Shown here piece after piece: positions 1 to 7,430 of a stretch of DNA of 22,227 nt. The position numbers and the translations under genes were made by a program. Each line of letters starts with the position of its first letter. Position 1 is the first letter of the stretch. The stretch is from Ruminococcaceae bacterium UBA5396 (lineage in GTDB: Bacteria > Bacillota > Clostridia > Oscillospirales > Acutalibacteraceae): NCBI GenBank assembly GCA_002410715.1, contig DHOG01000114.1, positions 1 to 22,227 of the forward strand. The letters run 5' to 3'. The notes below the pieces were generated by a model, which was not told the origin of the DNA, did not search any database, and saw only the letters and a program-made list of their open reading frames with translations.

Positions 1-58
1 GCTAAGGGAGTAGGCTGGGGTAACTGGCGCGAGGGTTCGAATCCCTCCTTCTCCGCCA
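1..58 (+). tRNA. tRNA-Ser(GCT), 3' part from the anticodon onward (cut by window edge)
   Basis: The first three bases are the anticodon GCT. They are followed by the 3' anticodon strand (AAGGG), a long serine-type variable arm, a T arm with the loop TTCGAAT, the 3' acceptor strand CTTCTCC, discriminator G and an encoded CCA ending at 58. The 5' half lies outside the window, so I cannot tell whether this copy is the intact gene. It is the integration target of the island. Confidence 0.85.
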
Positions 59-74
59 AACCCGCAGAACATCT
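1..74 (+). repeat. attL-type direct repeat (left end of island)
   Basis: These 74 bases recur without mismatch at 16263-16336. They cover the tRNA from the anticodon to CCA plus the start of the terminator hairpin. Identity stops at 75 (GATGTT here, AGTGTT at the right copy). Because the window begins inside the repeat, its true left limit cannot be seen. The adjacent integrase fits site-specific insertion into a tRNA 3' end. Confidence 0.85.
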
Positions 75-92
75 GATGTTTTGCGGGTTTTT
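59..92 (+). terminator. Rho-independent terminator of the tRNA-Ser gene
   Basis: AACCCGCA and TGCGGGTT form a GC-rich stem that continues into an imperfect GAACATC/GATGTTT pairing, and a run of T follows. It sits directly after the CCA end. Its first arm is part of the duplicated attachment sequence. Confidence 0.85.
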
Positions 93-155
93 AATTTATC
101 TAAATTTCAATAGTTTTCAGGCATAGTATCGTAAAATATCATAAAATATTGACTT

Positions 156-177
156 ATAACGCACGCTATAACGCACA
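156..177. repeat. Candidate integrase arm-type sites, left end
   Basis: ATAACGCAC occurs twice as a direct repeat, at 156-164 and 168-176, between the left repeat and the integrase stop. A close variant lies inside the right end at 16199-16219. Position and pairing at both ends suggest arm-type binding sites for the recombinase or its excisionase; this is inference. Confidence 0.4.
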
Positions 178-189
178 ACTTTTTTGTGC

Positions 190-1341
190 TTATTCAGATA
201 AGTTTGGCAGACTGTTTACGGCATTGATTACATCGTCGATATTCATATGGGTGTATCCTTGGGTGGTCTTTATATCGGCATGACGGGCACCCTTTTGGAC
301 TACAAACAAGGGAGCACCGTTCCGTGATAGGCGTGTAATGAACGTATGGCGGCAACAATGAGGATTCAGGGGTCGAACACCCACTCGTTCACAGGTAGCA
401 TAATATGCGTTATAGAAATTATCCTCATTCATATGCAGCAGCTTTGTTCGGCCAGCGTCATATTTCTCTTTGATTACCGGAAGAATTACATCGGATATCG
501 CAATGGGTGTATTGCGAGAAATTACTGATTTTATGCCACCCAGCATATAGCGTTCGTCGAAAAAGACATTCTCCTTCTTGATGGTGGAAAGTTCACCATA
601 CCGAAGCCCACATTCGATCATGATTAAAATGAAGCCTGTGAACGGATGGGGCTGTGTCGCATTTCCTTCCCTATCTACACCCTTATAGTCGCGCCAAAGC
701 GCGGCTACTTCCTCGTCGGTGAAAGCATCCTTTTCTGGGGAACGGTAGTTTATCACATCTAGCAATGCTGCATAATTCATTTCGCAGTACTCCATTTTCA
801 TAGCATACTTGCTCATTTGGGACAGTAACTCACGTACGTCCTTCTGAGTATCATACGATGCCAGGGAATCTACTACCAGCTGCATATCCGGGTAATGGAT
901 CTTTCGGAAATCCTGAAACACATATAATGGCTCACAACGTTTATAAGCAATCTTATAAGCTATTATTGTACTTTTTCCAATCACCCGGCCCAATCGGCCA
1001 TTATACTTCTTATCGCTCCATTCGTCGTAAAGATCGCAGAATGTAATAACCCGGCGTGTATCGTCCCCTGCCCCAAGCCCTATCGCTTTTTTTAACTCCG
1101 GCATATAGTCCAAGGCATCAGAACGTGTCTTAAAACCGCCTTTGCTTTTACTCTGGCGAACGCCTGCTATGGATTTTGTGATGCGTGCCGTATAGGTTTT
1201 GCCACGTTTATAAACCGTCCCCTGTCCTCCCGGCCTGGACTTGCGGCCGCCATTCGTATTAAGGGCCTTTTGTCTTGTACCGCAAAGATGACAAAATACA
1301 GCTTTCAGTGGTAATTGGGCTTCACATTTTCGACATTTCAT
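190..1341 (-). CDS. int: Tyrosine-family site-specific integrase with N-terminal zinc ribbon
   Basis: This 383-aa protein should catalyse integration and excision of the island at tRNA-Ser. An N-terminal zinc ribbon is formed by C3/C6 and C17/C20. A SAM-like core-binding region follows (about 95-200), then the catalytic domain. The visible catalytic set is complete: R247 in GLRYGEL, K271 as the likely beta-hairpin lysine, H328 and R331 in HCCRHTF, H354 in GARH, and nucleophile Y363 in QGYTHMN. The start is an ATG with AGGA eight bases upstream. The gene reads toward the left attachment repeat, 98 bp away, as is usual for tRNA-targeting islands. A related but truncated integrase lies at 16450-16562. 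Confidence 0.93.
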   Translation of the reverse strand: MKCRKCEAQLPLKAVFCHLCGTRQKALNTNGGRKSRPGGQGTVYKRGKTYTARITKSIAGVRQSKSKGGFKTRSDALDYMPELKKAIGLGAGDDTRRVITFCDLYDEWSDKKYNGRLGRVIGKSTIIAYKIAYKRCEPLYVFQDFRKIHYPDMQLVVDSLASYDTQKDVRELLSQMSKYAMKMEYCEMNYAALLDVINYRSPEKDAFTDEEVAALWRDYKGVDREGNATQPHPFTGFILIMIECGLRYGELSTIKKENVFFDERYMLGGIKSVISRNTPIAISDVILPVIKEKYDAGRTKLLHMNEDNFYNAYYATCERVGVRPLNPHCCRHTFITRLSRNGAPLFVVQKGARHADIKTTQGYTHMNIDDVINAVNSLPNLSE

Positions 1342-1383
1342 TCGTTTAGTCCTGTTTGTAATGCAAATTATCGGTTAGTATTG

Positions 1384-1389
1384 TATAAT
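1384..1389 (+). promoter_or_regulatory. Candidate -10 box for the small gene at 1443
   Basis: A perfect TATAAT lies 54 bp upstream of the small ORF. No good -35 is visible at 16-18 bp (the best is TGCAAA at 1362-1367), so an activator or a different start is possible. Confidence 0.4.
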
Positions 1390-1442
1390 GCGACCATGGC
1401 CATAATTTAACAATCTCGGAGGGCCTCCGGCAGGAGGAACCC

Positions 1443-1604
1443 ATGGTTAATAGGTTCTACGTTATCTTTTGTTGTAGTCCGTTACATCCTGCGGTACTTA
1501 TCCTCGAATCGGGCCGTATCCAGTACAACTGCTATTATGCATGCCTCGCAGCTCTCGGCTTAGAGAACAGTTTCACTGAACAGTGGCGAGGGGACAGAGA
1601 GTAA
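1443..1604 (+). CDS. Small cysteine-rich protein, 53 aa, function unknown
   Basis: This short reading frame starts at ATG 1443, with a perfect AGGAGG at 1432-1437 (5-base spacing), and ends at TAA 1602. The product begins MVNRFYVIFCCSPLHP and ends FTEQWRGDRE. It has four Cys (10, 11, 30, 34) and a mildly hydrophobic N-terminal half. A TATAAT lies upstream and a strong terminator starts 45 bp after the stop, so the whole looks like a self-contained transcription unit, divergent from the integrase. I do not recognise the family. It sits where islands often keep excision or regulatory genes. The alternative is a structured RNA with a fortuitous ORF. Confidence 0.5.
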   Translation: MVNRFYVIFCCSPLHPAVLILESGRIQYNCYYACLAALGLENSFTEQWRGDRE

Positions 1605-1615
1605 TAGCTAGCTTT

Positions 1616-1642
1616 GCCGCATGCGGCTTCCTGATGCATCAG
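1616..1642. repeat. Two adjacent perfect 12-bp palindromes
   Basis: GCCGCATGCGGC at 1616-1627 and CTGATGCATCAG at 1631-1642 are both perfect palindromes, three bases apart, and AGCTAGCT (1606-1613) precedes them. They sit between the small-gene stop and its terminator. They may be RNA hairpins or protein-binding sites. Confidence 0.55.
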
Positions 1643-1648
1643 ACACTT

Positions 1649-1684
1649 ATGCCCTCACGGAAGGAATCCCGTGGGGGCATTTTT
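1649..1684 (+). terminator. Rho-independent terminator after the small gene
   Basis: ATGCCCTCACGG pairs with CCGTGGGGGCAT (12 bp, one G-U) around the loop AAGGAATC, followed by TTTT. The T run is on the plus side only, so it ends plus-strand transcription and protects the convergent repressor gene. Confidence 0.85.
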
Positions 1685-1727
1685 CATGTTTCATTTAGCC
1701 TACGATGATGCACACCTAGGATAACCT

Positions 1728-2117
1728 TCACTTTTTTCTTTTCCTTTCCTCGGCTTTAAAGAGTTCAACTTTTATCAATGTCCTAATAGCATCTTGCATT
1801 TCAGGTGGCATTATTGAAACGAGTTCATCTTCCGTCATAGGCACAGCTTCTCTATCGGCCCGTGTTTCCAGTTCGGCCATTTCCTCCGCACTAATTTCGG
1901 GGAAAGGCGCAGGGTTATCCGTTAAACCCAGCAGATAATCGGCCGAAACGTTCAGAGCATCACACGTAGCCGCCAACTGCTCAGGATCAGGAGTGGTAAT
2001 CTCTTTCTCCCAACGCGCAATTGTTTGCTGTGGCACACATATTTTGTCACCAAGCTGTTTTTGCGTTAATCTTTTCTGCGTTCGGATTTCTTTTATTCTC
2101 TCAGAAAATACTGACAT
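1728..2117 (-). CDS. XRE-family repressor (CI-like)
   Basis: This 129-aa protein has an N-terminal XRE helix-turn-helix (residues about 7-62: IRTQKRLTQKQLGDKI, then QQTIARWEKE) and an acidic C-terminal tail that may mediate dimerisation. It is transcribed divergently from the small XRE gene at 2262, with overlapping inverted-repeat operators between them. The pair resembles a CI/Cro switch controlling excision of the island. Its own candidate promoter is at 2147-2175, and GAGG precedes the ATG. No RecA-autocleavage peptidase domain is present, so induction would need a separate antirepressor or another mechanism. Confidence 0.85.
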   Translation of the reverse strand: MSVFSERIKEIRTQKRLTQKQLGDKICVPQQTIARWEKEITTPDPEQLAATCDALNVSADYLLGLTDNPAPFPEISAEEMAELETRADREAVPMTEDELVSIMPPEMQDAIRTLIKVELFKAEERKRKK

Positions 2118-2146
2118 ATAAAATTCCTCAATCCTTCTTTGTTGTT

Positions 2147-2175
2147 ATCTTACTTCAAAAAGATGTTAGAAGCAA
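2147..2175 (-). promoter_or_regulatory. Candidate promoter of the repressor gene
   Basis: On the minus strand TTGCTT and TAAGAT are separated by 17 bp, about 30 bp upstream of the repressor ATG. Confidence 0.45.
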
Positions 2176-2189
2176 AAAACAAATCGTTG

Positions 2190-2217
2190 TTGACAATACT
2201 GCGAATTGTTGTATAGT
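2190..2217 (+). promoter_or_regulatory. Promoter of the Cro-like gene
   Basis: A consensus TTGACA (2190-2195) and TATAGT (2212-2217) are spaced by 16 bp. The -10 lies inside the first operator dyad, so repressor binding would block it. Confidence 0.75.
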
Positions 2218-2239
2218 ATATACAACAAGGTGTTGTATA
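2206..2239. promoter_or_regulatory. Overlapping operator dyads (three alternating half-sites)
   Basis: TTGTTGTATA (2206-2215) is perfectly inverted in TATACAACAA (2219-2228). The latter's TATACAACA is again perfectly inverted in TGTTGTATA (2231-2239). Each pair has a 3-bp spacer. The array covers the -10 and the probable start of the Cro-like transcript. The expected ligands are the two flanking XRE proteins. Confidence 0.75.
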
Positions 2240-2261
2240 TGCGAGTTGGGAGGTGATTATT

Positions 2262-2486
2262 TTGGCACAAAAAAATCCCATTGAGAGGGCCTGGCTTATA
2301 CAGGTTCGCGGAGACCAATCCCAGGCGACCGTTGCACAGACCTGCGGAATCTCACAGCAGTATTACTGCAACATTGAGCAGGGAACCCGCAGGCCGTCCG
2401 TCCAGTTAGCAAAAGCCATTGCAAAGGCACTCGGCTTTGACTGGCAGCTTTTCTATGAAGATGATCGAGAATCATCCCTTGGTTAA
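2262..2486 (+). CDS. Small XRE-family regulator (Cro-like)
   Basis: This 74-aa protein is essentially one helix-turn-helix: GDQSQATVAQTCGISQQYYC followed by IEQGTRRPSVQLAKAIAKAL. I chose the TTG at 2262 because GGGAGGTG (2248-2255) is a well-spaced ribosome site for it. The upstream GTG at 2253 lies within that site. It is divergent from the XRE repressor and reads from a promoter overlapped by the shared operator. The likely role is the lytic/excision-side regulator of the island switch. Confidence 0.85.
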   Translation: MAQKNPIERAWLIQVRGDQSQATVAQTCGISQQYYCNIEQGTRRPSVQLAKAIAKALGFDWQLFYEDDRESSLG

Positions 2487-2556
2487 TGAGTATTTTGCCT
2501 CTGCAAATCAGAACAATCGCTGAAAGTTACCTGTGTGTATCAATCCGGAGGACACC

Positions 2557-2778
2557 ATGATAGATCTGTTTGAAATCGAAGCTTCCACCGATGAATTTCT
2601 TCTGGCTTCCGATGTGGCCCCCTTCCTGGGTGTTAACGCGCAAGACATTCGAAGCCAGGCACAAGCAGACCCAACCAAGCTAGGGTTCCCCGTAATCGTA
2701 ACGGGAAGCCGGATAAGGATTCCCCGCATGGGATTCCTCCATTTCATCAAATACGGATATGCCAAGGGGAACGTATAA
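2557..2778 (+). CDS. Excisionase-like small winged-helix/HTH DNA-binding protein
   Basis: This 73-aa protein fits the small MerR-like/excisionase class: LLASDVAPFLGV (helix-turn-helix), then a short wing ending SRIRIPRMGFLHFI. That matches the usual order of helices, basic strand and 'RIPR..L..FI' end in Xis/AlpA-type proteins. I chose ATG 2557 because GGAGG at 2547-2551 precedes it by 5 bases; a longer reading from GTG 2533 lacks this. It lies downstream of the Cro-like gene and may share its transcript. The role is either recombination directionality factor or transfer-module regulator. Confidence 0.65.
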   Translation: MIDLFEIEASTDEFLLASDVAPFLGVNAQDIRSQAQADPTKLGFPVIVTGSRIRIPRMGFLHFIKYGYAKGNV

Positions 2779-2885
2779 CCCGTCAGGCAGTTAGGGTAAT
2801 TATACCCCGCACTTTGAAAACTGCATATAGCGGACGAGTACCGCATTATCAAACGTAGGGAACAAGCATACTCCGACGTCGCATT

Positions 2886-4157
2886 GTGGATGAATCCCTC
2901 ATTGAGCTCATATGGAAATTCCTGAAAGCCGGATACCTGGAGGACTGGCAGTACAATGCCACGTTCAGCGGAACGCCGCAAGGCTCCGGTATCAGTCCGA
3001 TTCTCGCAAATATCTACCTAAACGATTTGGACGGCTATATGGAAGAATACAAAAATAGCTTTGATAAGGGAAAAATCCATGAACGGAACAACGAATATAC
3101 CAAGCGACAAAGCAGATACCAGCGTTTTATCGTTAAATGCGAAAAATACTGGCCAACCATGAGCAAGGAAGAAAAGGAGGCGGCGCTTGCCGAACAAAAG
3201 CGGCTGCGCAAAGAGTATCAACAATTCTCCGGACTTGACCCGATGGACGAAGGATACCGAAGAATCCAGTATGTTCGCTACGCCGATGATTTTCTTGTTG
3301 GCGTTATTGGGAGCAAATCAGATGCCGAGCAGATAAAAGCTGATATTTCCCGCTTTCTCTCGGAAAAGCTGAAGCTCACCATGTCGGCGGAGAAAACACT
3401 CATCACCCACGGCCACGACAAGGCCCGGTTCTTGGGCTACGACATCACCGTGAACGATGATAATTCCACACGCAAAACCTCAAAGGGGCAAACCCGAGTC
3501 TATATGAATCGGGTTAGATTGTATCTGCCCCGCGAGAAATGGATTGGGAAGTTGCTGGATTACGGTGTCTTGAAAATCGTGAAGGACGAGCACGGGAAAG
3601 AAAAATGGAAGCCGCTACAGCGGGATGATTATATGTATCTCGCTCCCCATGAAATCGTGGTGCAATACAACGCGCAAATCAGGGGTATCTACAACTATTA
3701 CCGCCTTGCGTCCAACGTATCGGTGCTGAACAAATTCCGGTATGTGATGGAATACAGCATGCACAAGACCTTTGCCGGAAAGTACCGTGTCACCATGACT
3801 AAGGCGAAGCTAAGATACCACAAAAACGGCGTGTTCTCCGTTCCCTACCGCAATAAATCCGGCGAGAAATCCGTTGTATTCTACAACGGGGGCTTTCCAC
3901 GCGTGAAATACGCAATGGGGAACTTTGTTGACCAAACACCCGAATATGCAAAGCTGAACATGCCCGGAGAGCTTTACTTCCGCTTCAAAGCGGGGATATG
4001 CGACCTATGCGGCGCAATCAGCAAGGATGTGACGGTGCATCAGGTCGGGACGTTGAAAGACTTGACCGGGAAAACGCAGTGGGAACAAGCCATGCTGAAA
4101 AAGCGGCGCAAAACTCTGGTTGTATGTAGAGATTGCCATGCCAATATTCATTCGTAG
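2886..4157 (+). pseudogene. ltrA: Group II intron reverse transcriptase/maturase, N-terminally truncated
   Basis: 423 residues remain of a protein that usually has about 600. The visible parts, in order, are GTPQGSGISPILANIYL (RT block 4), RYADDF with the catalytic YADD at 132-135 (block 5), LKLTMSAEKT (block 6), ARFLGYDI (block 7), the thumb/maturase domain X, and a C-terminal HNH endonuclease with zinc cysteines (CDLCG, CRDCHANIH). The N-terminal RT blocks are absent; reading upstream in frame gives only a few RT-like residues before a stop. The HNH motif reads VHQV where relatives usually have VHHI. The GTG at 2886 lacks a ribosome site. It is probably inactive. Confidence 0.88.
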
Positions 4158-4172
4158 ATTTGAGTAAATGGA

Positions 4173-4206
4173 GAGCCGTATACATTGAGAGGTGTACGTA
4201 CGGTTC
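4173..4206 (+). ncRNA. Group II intron domain V
   Basis: This is a 34-nt hairpin starting GAGCCGTA and ending TACGGTTC. It has the conserved AGC catalytic triad, an upper stem TACATT/GGTGTA closed by a GAGA (GNRA) tetraloop, and the 2-nt CG bulge. The helix-loop architecture matches bacterial domain V exactly in length. Confidence 0.92.
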
Positions 4207-4267
4207 GGGGGCGAGCGCCCGGAAACCTGCCGCAGTGATGCGGTAAGGCGCTTGGTGCTTAGCCTAC

Positions 4268-4390
4268 AACATCGGCCAAATTCCAAACTTTGAGCGGATT
4301 ATCTCCGTGATCCGAAGCCGGGAAATATCAGCCTGCATTATCCTGCAAGCCAAAAGCCAACTCAAAGCCCTGTATAAGGATCACATGGAT
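4268..4390 (+). pseudogene. virD4: VirD4/TraG-type conjugative coupling protein, internal fragment (3' exon of the intron)
   Basis: The frame starting at the intron's 3' end reads NIGQIPNFERIISVIRSREI, then ACIILQAKSQLKALYKDH. This is the region just after the Walker B motif in type IV coupling proteins of clostridial ICEs, where the usual context is DEFANIGQIP. The intron therefore sat between the codons for FA and NIG. Homology stops near 4390 and is followed at once by an hsdS fragment. The 5' exon is not present upstream of the intron. A deletion removed the rest of the transfer region. Confidence 0.8.
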
Positions 4391-4391
4391 A

Positions 4392-4649
4392 ATGATGTTC
4401 TTTGGCCGATCAGAGTTTGACCGTTACGTTCGCTTTCATTCTTGGGGTAGTGCAAGGGAAACATTTAGTTGGGATGATATGTGTGAAGTTAAAATTCCGA
4501 TTCCAGACATCAGGGTTCAGCAATATATCGTTAACATTTATACAGTTTATCAGTTGCGTCGCGAAATAAATGAGCAGCTCAAGGTACAGATTAAAGACCT
4601 CTGCCGGATACTGATAAAAGGCTCGCTGGAGGAAGCGGCGAGGGTGTAA
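4392..4649 (+). pseudogene. hsdS: Type I restriction specificity subunit HsdS, C-terminal fragment
   Basis: About 85 residues match the end of HsdS proteins: FFGRSEFDRYVRFHSWGSAR, then SWDDMCEVKIPIPDI and the closing central-conserved/coiled-coil region REINEQLKVQIKDLCRILIK. A full HsdS has about 400 residues with two target-recognition domains; here only the tail of the second remains. The 5' break coincides with the virD4 fragment. The stop is followed by AAGGAGG and the hsdR start 14 bp later, so the original hsdS-hsdR operon order is preserved. hsdM is absent. Confidence 0.8.
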
Positions 4650-4662
4650 GGAGGAAATAACC

Positions 4663-7191
4663 GTGGACTATGAATTCATACGAGGGCAATTTACCGAAGC
4701 CGAACTTGAATCGGCAATCATTACCCTGTTTGAACAACAGGACTATATTTATGTCCACGGTGATGGTATCCATCGCCGCAATGAGGACATCTTACTTGAG
4801 AACGATTTGCGTTCTTTCCTTTCTGGGAGATATAGCGATCTCACGGAGTTCGAGGCGGGAAAAATTATAAGCCGTCTACGCAATATTCCTACAACGCCGT
4901 TATATCAGGGCAATAAGGAAGCGTTTTGGCTTGTAAATGAAGGCTTTGATTTGGAGCGGGATGATATCGAAAAGCTTCCCATACACGTTGATTATATTGA
5001 CTATGACAACCCTTATAAGAATATCTTTAAGGTGGTCAATCAATTCACCGTTGTGGATACTCGGGAACGCCGCCCCGATTTGCTGCTCTTTGTAAACGGA
5101 ATACCCGTCACCATTTTCGAGTTCAAATCTGCCATTAACGAAGGTACAACTATTGCCGATGCGCACAGACAAATTACAGTGCGATACAACCGTGACATTC
5201 CCAAGCTGATGAAAACTTGCTTTTTGTCAGTCATCAGCGATGGAGCAAATACTCGCCTCGGTACTATCTTTACCCCCTATGAGTATTACTATGCCTGGAA
5301 TAAGGTAGACGATAAAGAGCGTGTTGCCGATGGGATTTCGTCACTACTCACCATAATTAAGGGTGCGTTTGCCAAAGAGCGTATCCTGGCAATCCTTCGT
5401 GATTTCGTGTTCTATCCCAATGATGATAGAAAATACAAAGCGGTCGTTGCCCGATATCCACAGTTTTTCGCCGCCAATAAAATCCTTACAAATATCAAAG
5501 AGCATTTGAAACCGAATGGGGATGGCAAAGGCGGTACCTACTTTGGTGCAACTGGTTGCGGCAAGACAATGATCATGCTGTTTCTTGCGCGCCTCATCGG
5601 TCAACGGGCGCGAGATACATTCAACAATCCCACCATTGTCGTCATTACCGACCGTGAAGATTTAGATACACAGGCGTCTGAATTATTCGCCAACGCACAG
5701 CATTATCTCAAAGAGAACGAAAACCATCTGCGGAGTATCGAGAGCAGACTGGATTTGCAGGATGTATTAAGCACCACCGAAAGCGGCGGCGTATATATCA
5801 CAACCATTCAGAAGTTCTGTGAAACGACAGGATTGTTGTCAACGCGTAATAATATCATCTGTATTTCAGACGAGGCACACCGTACTCAAACCGGCACGGG
5901 AGCAAAGCTGAAAAAGACCGATGAAGGCGTATTCACTACATACGGATTTGCCAAATATCTGCACGACAGTTTTCCAAACGCCACTTATTGCGGCTTTACG
6001 GGAACTCCAATTGATGAGACAATGGCTGTGTTTGGCAAAATAGTTGACAGCTATACAATGAAAGAATCCAGCGATGATGGAATTACTGTCCGAATTGCTT
6101 ATGTGCCACGTTTGGCAAGAGTAATTCTCTCCGAAAAACAGGCTCAAGAAATACAAAAATACTATGACAAATGCACTGAGGAGGGGTCTAATCCTGAGCA
6201 AGTCGAGGAAAGCAAAAAGGCAATGAGCAAGATGCGAGCTGTTCTCGGTAACCCCGATCGGTTGAAAAAACTGGCAGCGGATATTATCCAGCATTATGAG
6301 GCCCTCTGTGGTGAAAAACCTGAAATTGTGCAAAAGGCGATGATTGTATGTTCCGACCGTACTCTGGCGTTCCATTTGATAAATGAAATCATTAGTTTTC
6401 GTCCGGACTGGGGCATTGCCCGAAAAGCAGAAGACGAGAGCAAACTGGATGAAGATAAGCTGAAGAAGTTAATCACTTTGCCCAAAATTAATCTTGTAGC
6501 AACTCAAGGTACTGATAAGGATGCAGAAATACCGGGTCTTTACGATGCTTGCGGCACAAAAGAATACCGTAAAAAGCTTGATAAACAATTCAAAAACAAC
6601 GAGTCTAACTTCAAAATTGCCGTTGTTGTGGATATGTGGATCACAGGCTTTGATGTGCCGTCACTTGCTGTAATGTATATAGACAAGCCGCTTCAAAAGC
6701 ACACCTTGATTCAAACTATATCTCGTGTCAATCGGGTCTTTGAGGGGAAAGATTGCGGCTTGGTGGTTGACTATATCGGCATCAAGCAGGACATGTTAGA
6801 AGCAATTAAAAAATATGGAAATCCACAGGAAAGTCCCATAGACGAACTTGCGATTTCACTGTCCATTTTCCGCAACCATCTCGTAATGATTGAAGAATTG
6901 TTGCATGGCTTCAATTCTGAAAAGTTCCATTCTGGTGAACCGCTCGAACGATTGATGTGTCTGAACAATGCTGCCGAATACATCCAGATGAGCAAAGAGA
7001 TAGAAACTCGATTTATGGGACTGTCCCGTAAGCTGAAAGCGGCATATGAAATCTGCTTTCCTTCTGGTGAATTGGCTGACGCCGAAACCGGCAAGGCACA
7101 GTTCTACTTGGCAATTCGTTCAATCATCTATAAACAAATAAAGGGCGATAATAAAAAAAGCAAATGTGGGATTTGTGGGGGTACTATATGA
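4663..7191 (+). pseudogene. hsdR: Type I restriction endonuclease subunit R (HsdR), C-terminally truncated
   Basis: 842 codons remain of an ATP-dependent DNA translocase/nuclease usually near 1000 aa. A PD-(D/E)xK nuclease is visible (D139, E153, K155: RRPDLLLF ... IFEFKS). The SF2 motor shows GATGCGKT (295-302), DEAH (403-406), GFTGTPI and QTISRVNR. The GTG start follows AAGGAGG. Family similarity ends around IRSIIYKQIKGD. The last 13 codons (a lysine stretch and CGICGG) look foreign, so the C-terminal domain that holds HsdR on the HsdM/HsdS core is missing. With hsdS only a fragment and no hsdM, the system should not restrict. All motor and nuclease residues are nevertheless intact. Confidence 0.88.
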
Positions 7192-7343
7192 ATCGTGTAG
7201 AATCTGTCTCCTGACCAGTAATAGATTATAGATACAGATATGGTCTCCTATACGTTTGCGAGAGTGAACGCCAAACTTCAGGTTGAACGAAGAAAGGCAG
7301 ACATAGTAAAAGCATAAGCAGGTAGTTGCTTTTATACAACCAC

Positions 7344-7381
7344 AAAGAGGGGCATGGTCACTGTGGGCCATACCCCTCTTT
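7344..7381. terminator. Bidirectional terminator between hsdR remnant and grd operon
   Basis: AAAGAGGGGCATGG pairs with CCATACCCCTCTTT (one mismatch), loop of 10. A-rich and T-rich tracts flank both arms, and the T-rich side is better on the plus strand. It lies 50 bp after the stop of the minus-strand grdB-like gene and would insulate the cargo from the left part. Confidence 0.8.
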
Positions 7382-7430
7382 CTTTTGAATTGGAGCGGCA
7401 GCCAAAGCCACCGCTCCACTGCTCCGTCCA

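Larger units (their letters stand above)
2857..4267 (+). mobile_element. Group II intron, 5'-truncated (3' part with ORF, domains V and VI)
   Basis: The 3' part of a bacterial group II intron is present: the reverse transcriptase/maturase ORF from mid-RT domain on, then a textbook domain V at 4173-4206, a domain VI-like segment and a 3' end near 4267 (CCTAC). After the 3' end the reading resumes in a virD4-type gene. Domain I and the first RT blocks are missing; in the maturase frame a TAG stop at 2856-2858 marks the approximate break. The intron cannot splice without its 5' half. Confidence 0.85.

Noticed and set aside
2820..2976. Plus-strand frame EYRIIKRREQAYSDVALWMN before the intron ORF
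   Set aside because: It overlaps the start of the maturase frame, has no ribosome site and cannot be assigned. It might be the end of a lost ICE gene at the deletion junction.
2508..2981. Minus-strand 157-codon frame over the Xis-like gene and intron start
   Set aside because: No family resemblance; it lies opposite better-supported plus-strand features.
7240..7317. 25-codon frame MVSYTFARVNAKLQVERRKA... after hsdR
   Set aside because: It looks like a protein C-terminus but is too short to assign and has no ribosome site. It may be a scrap of the sequence that replaced the hsdR end.
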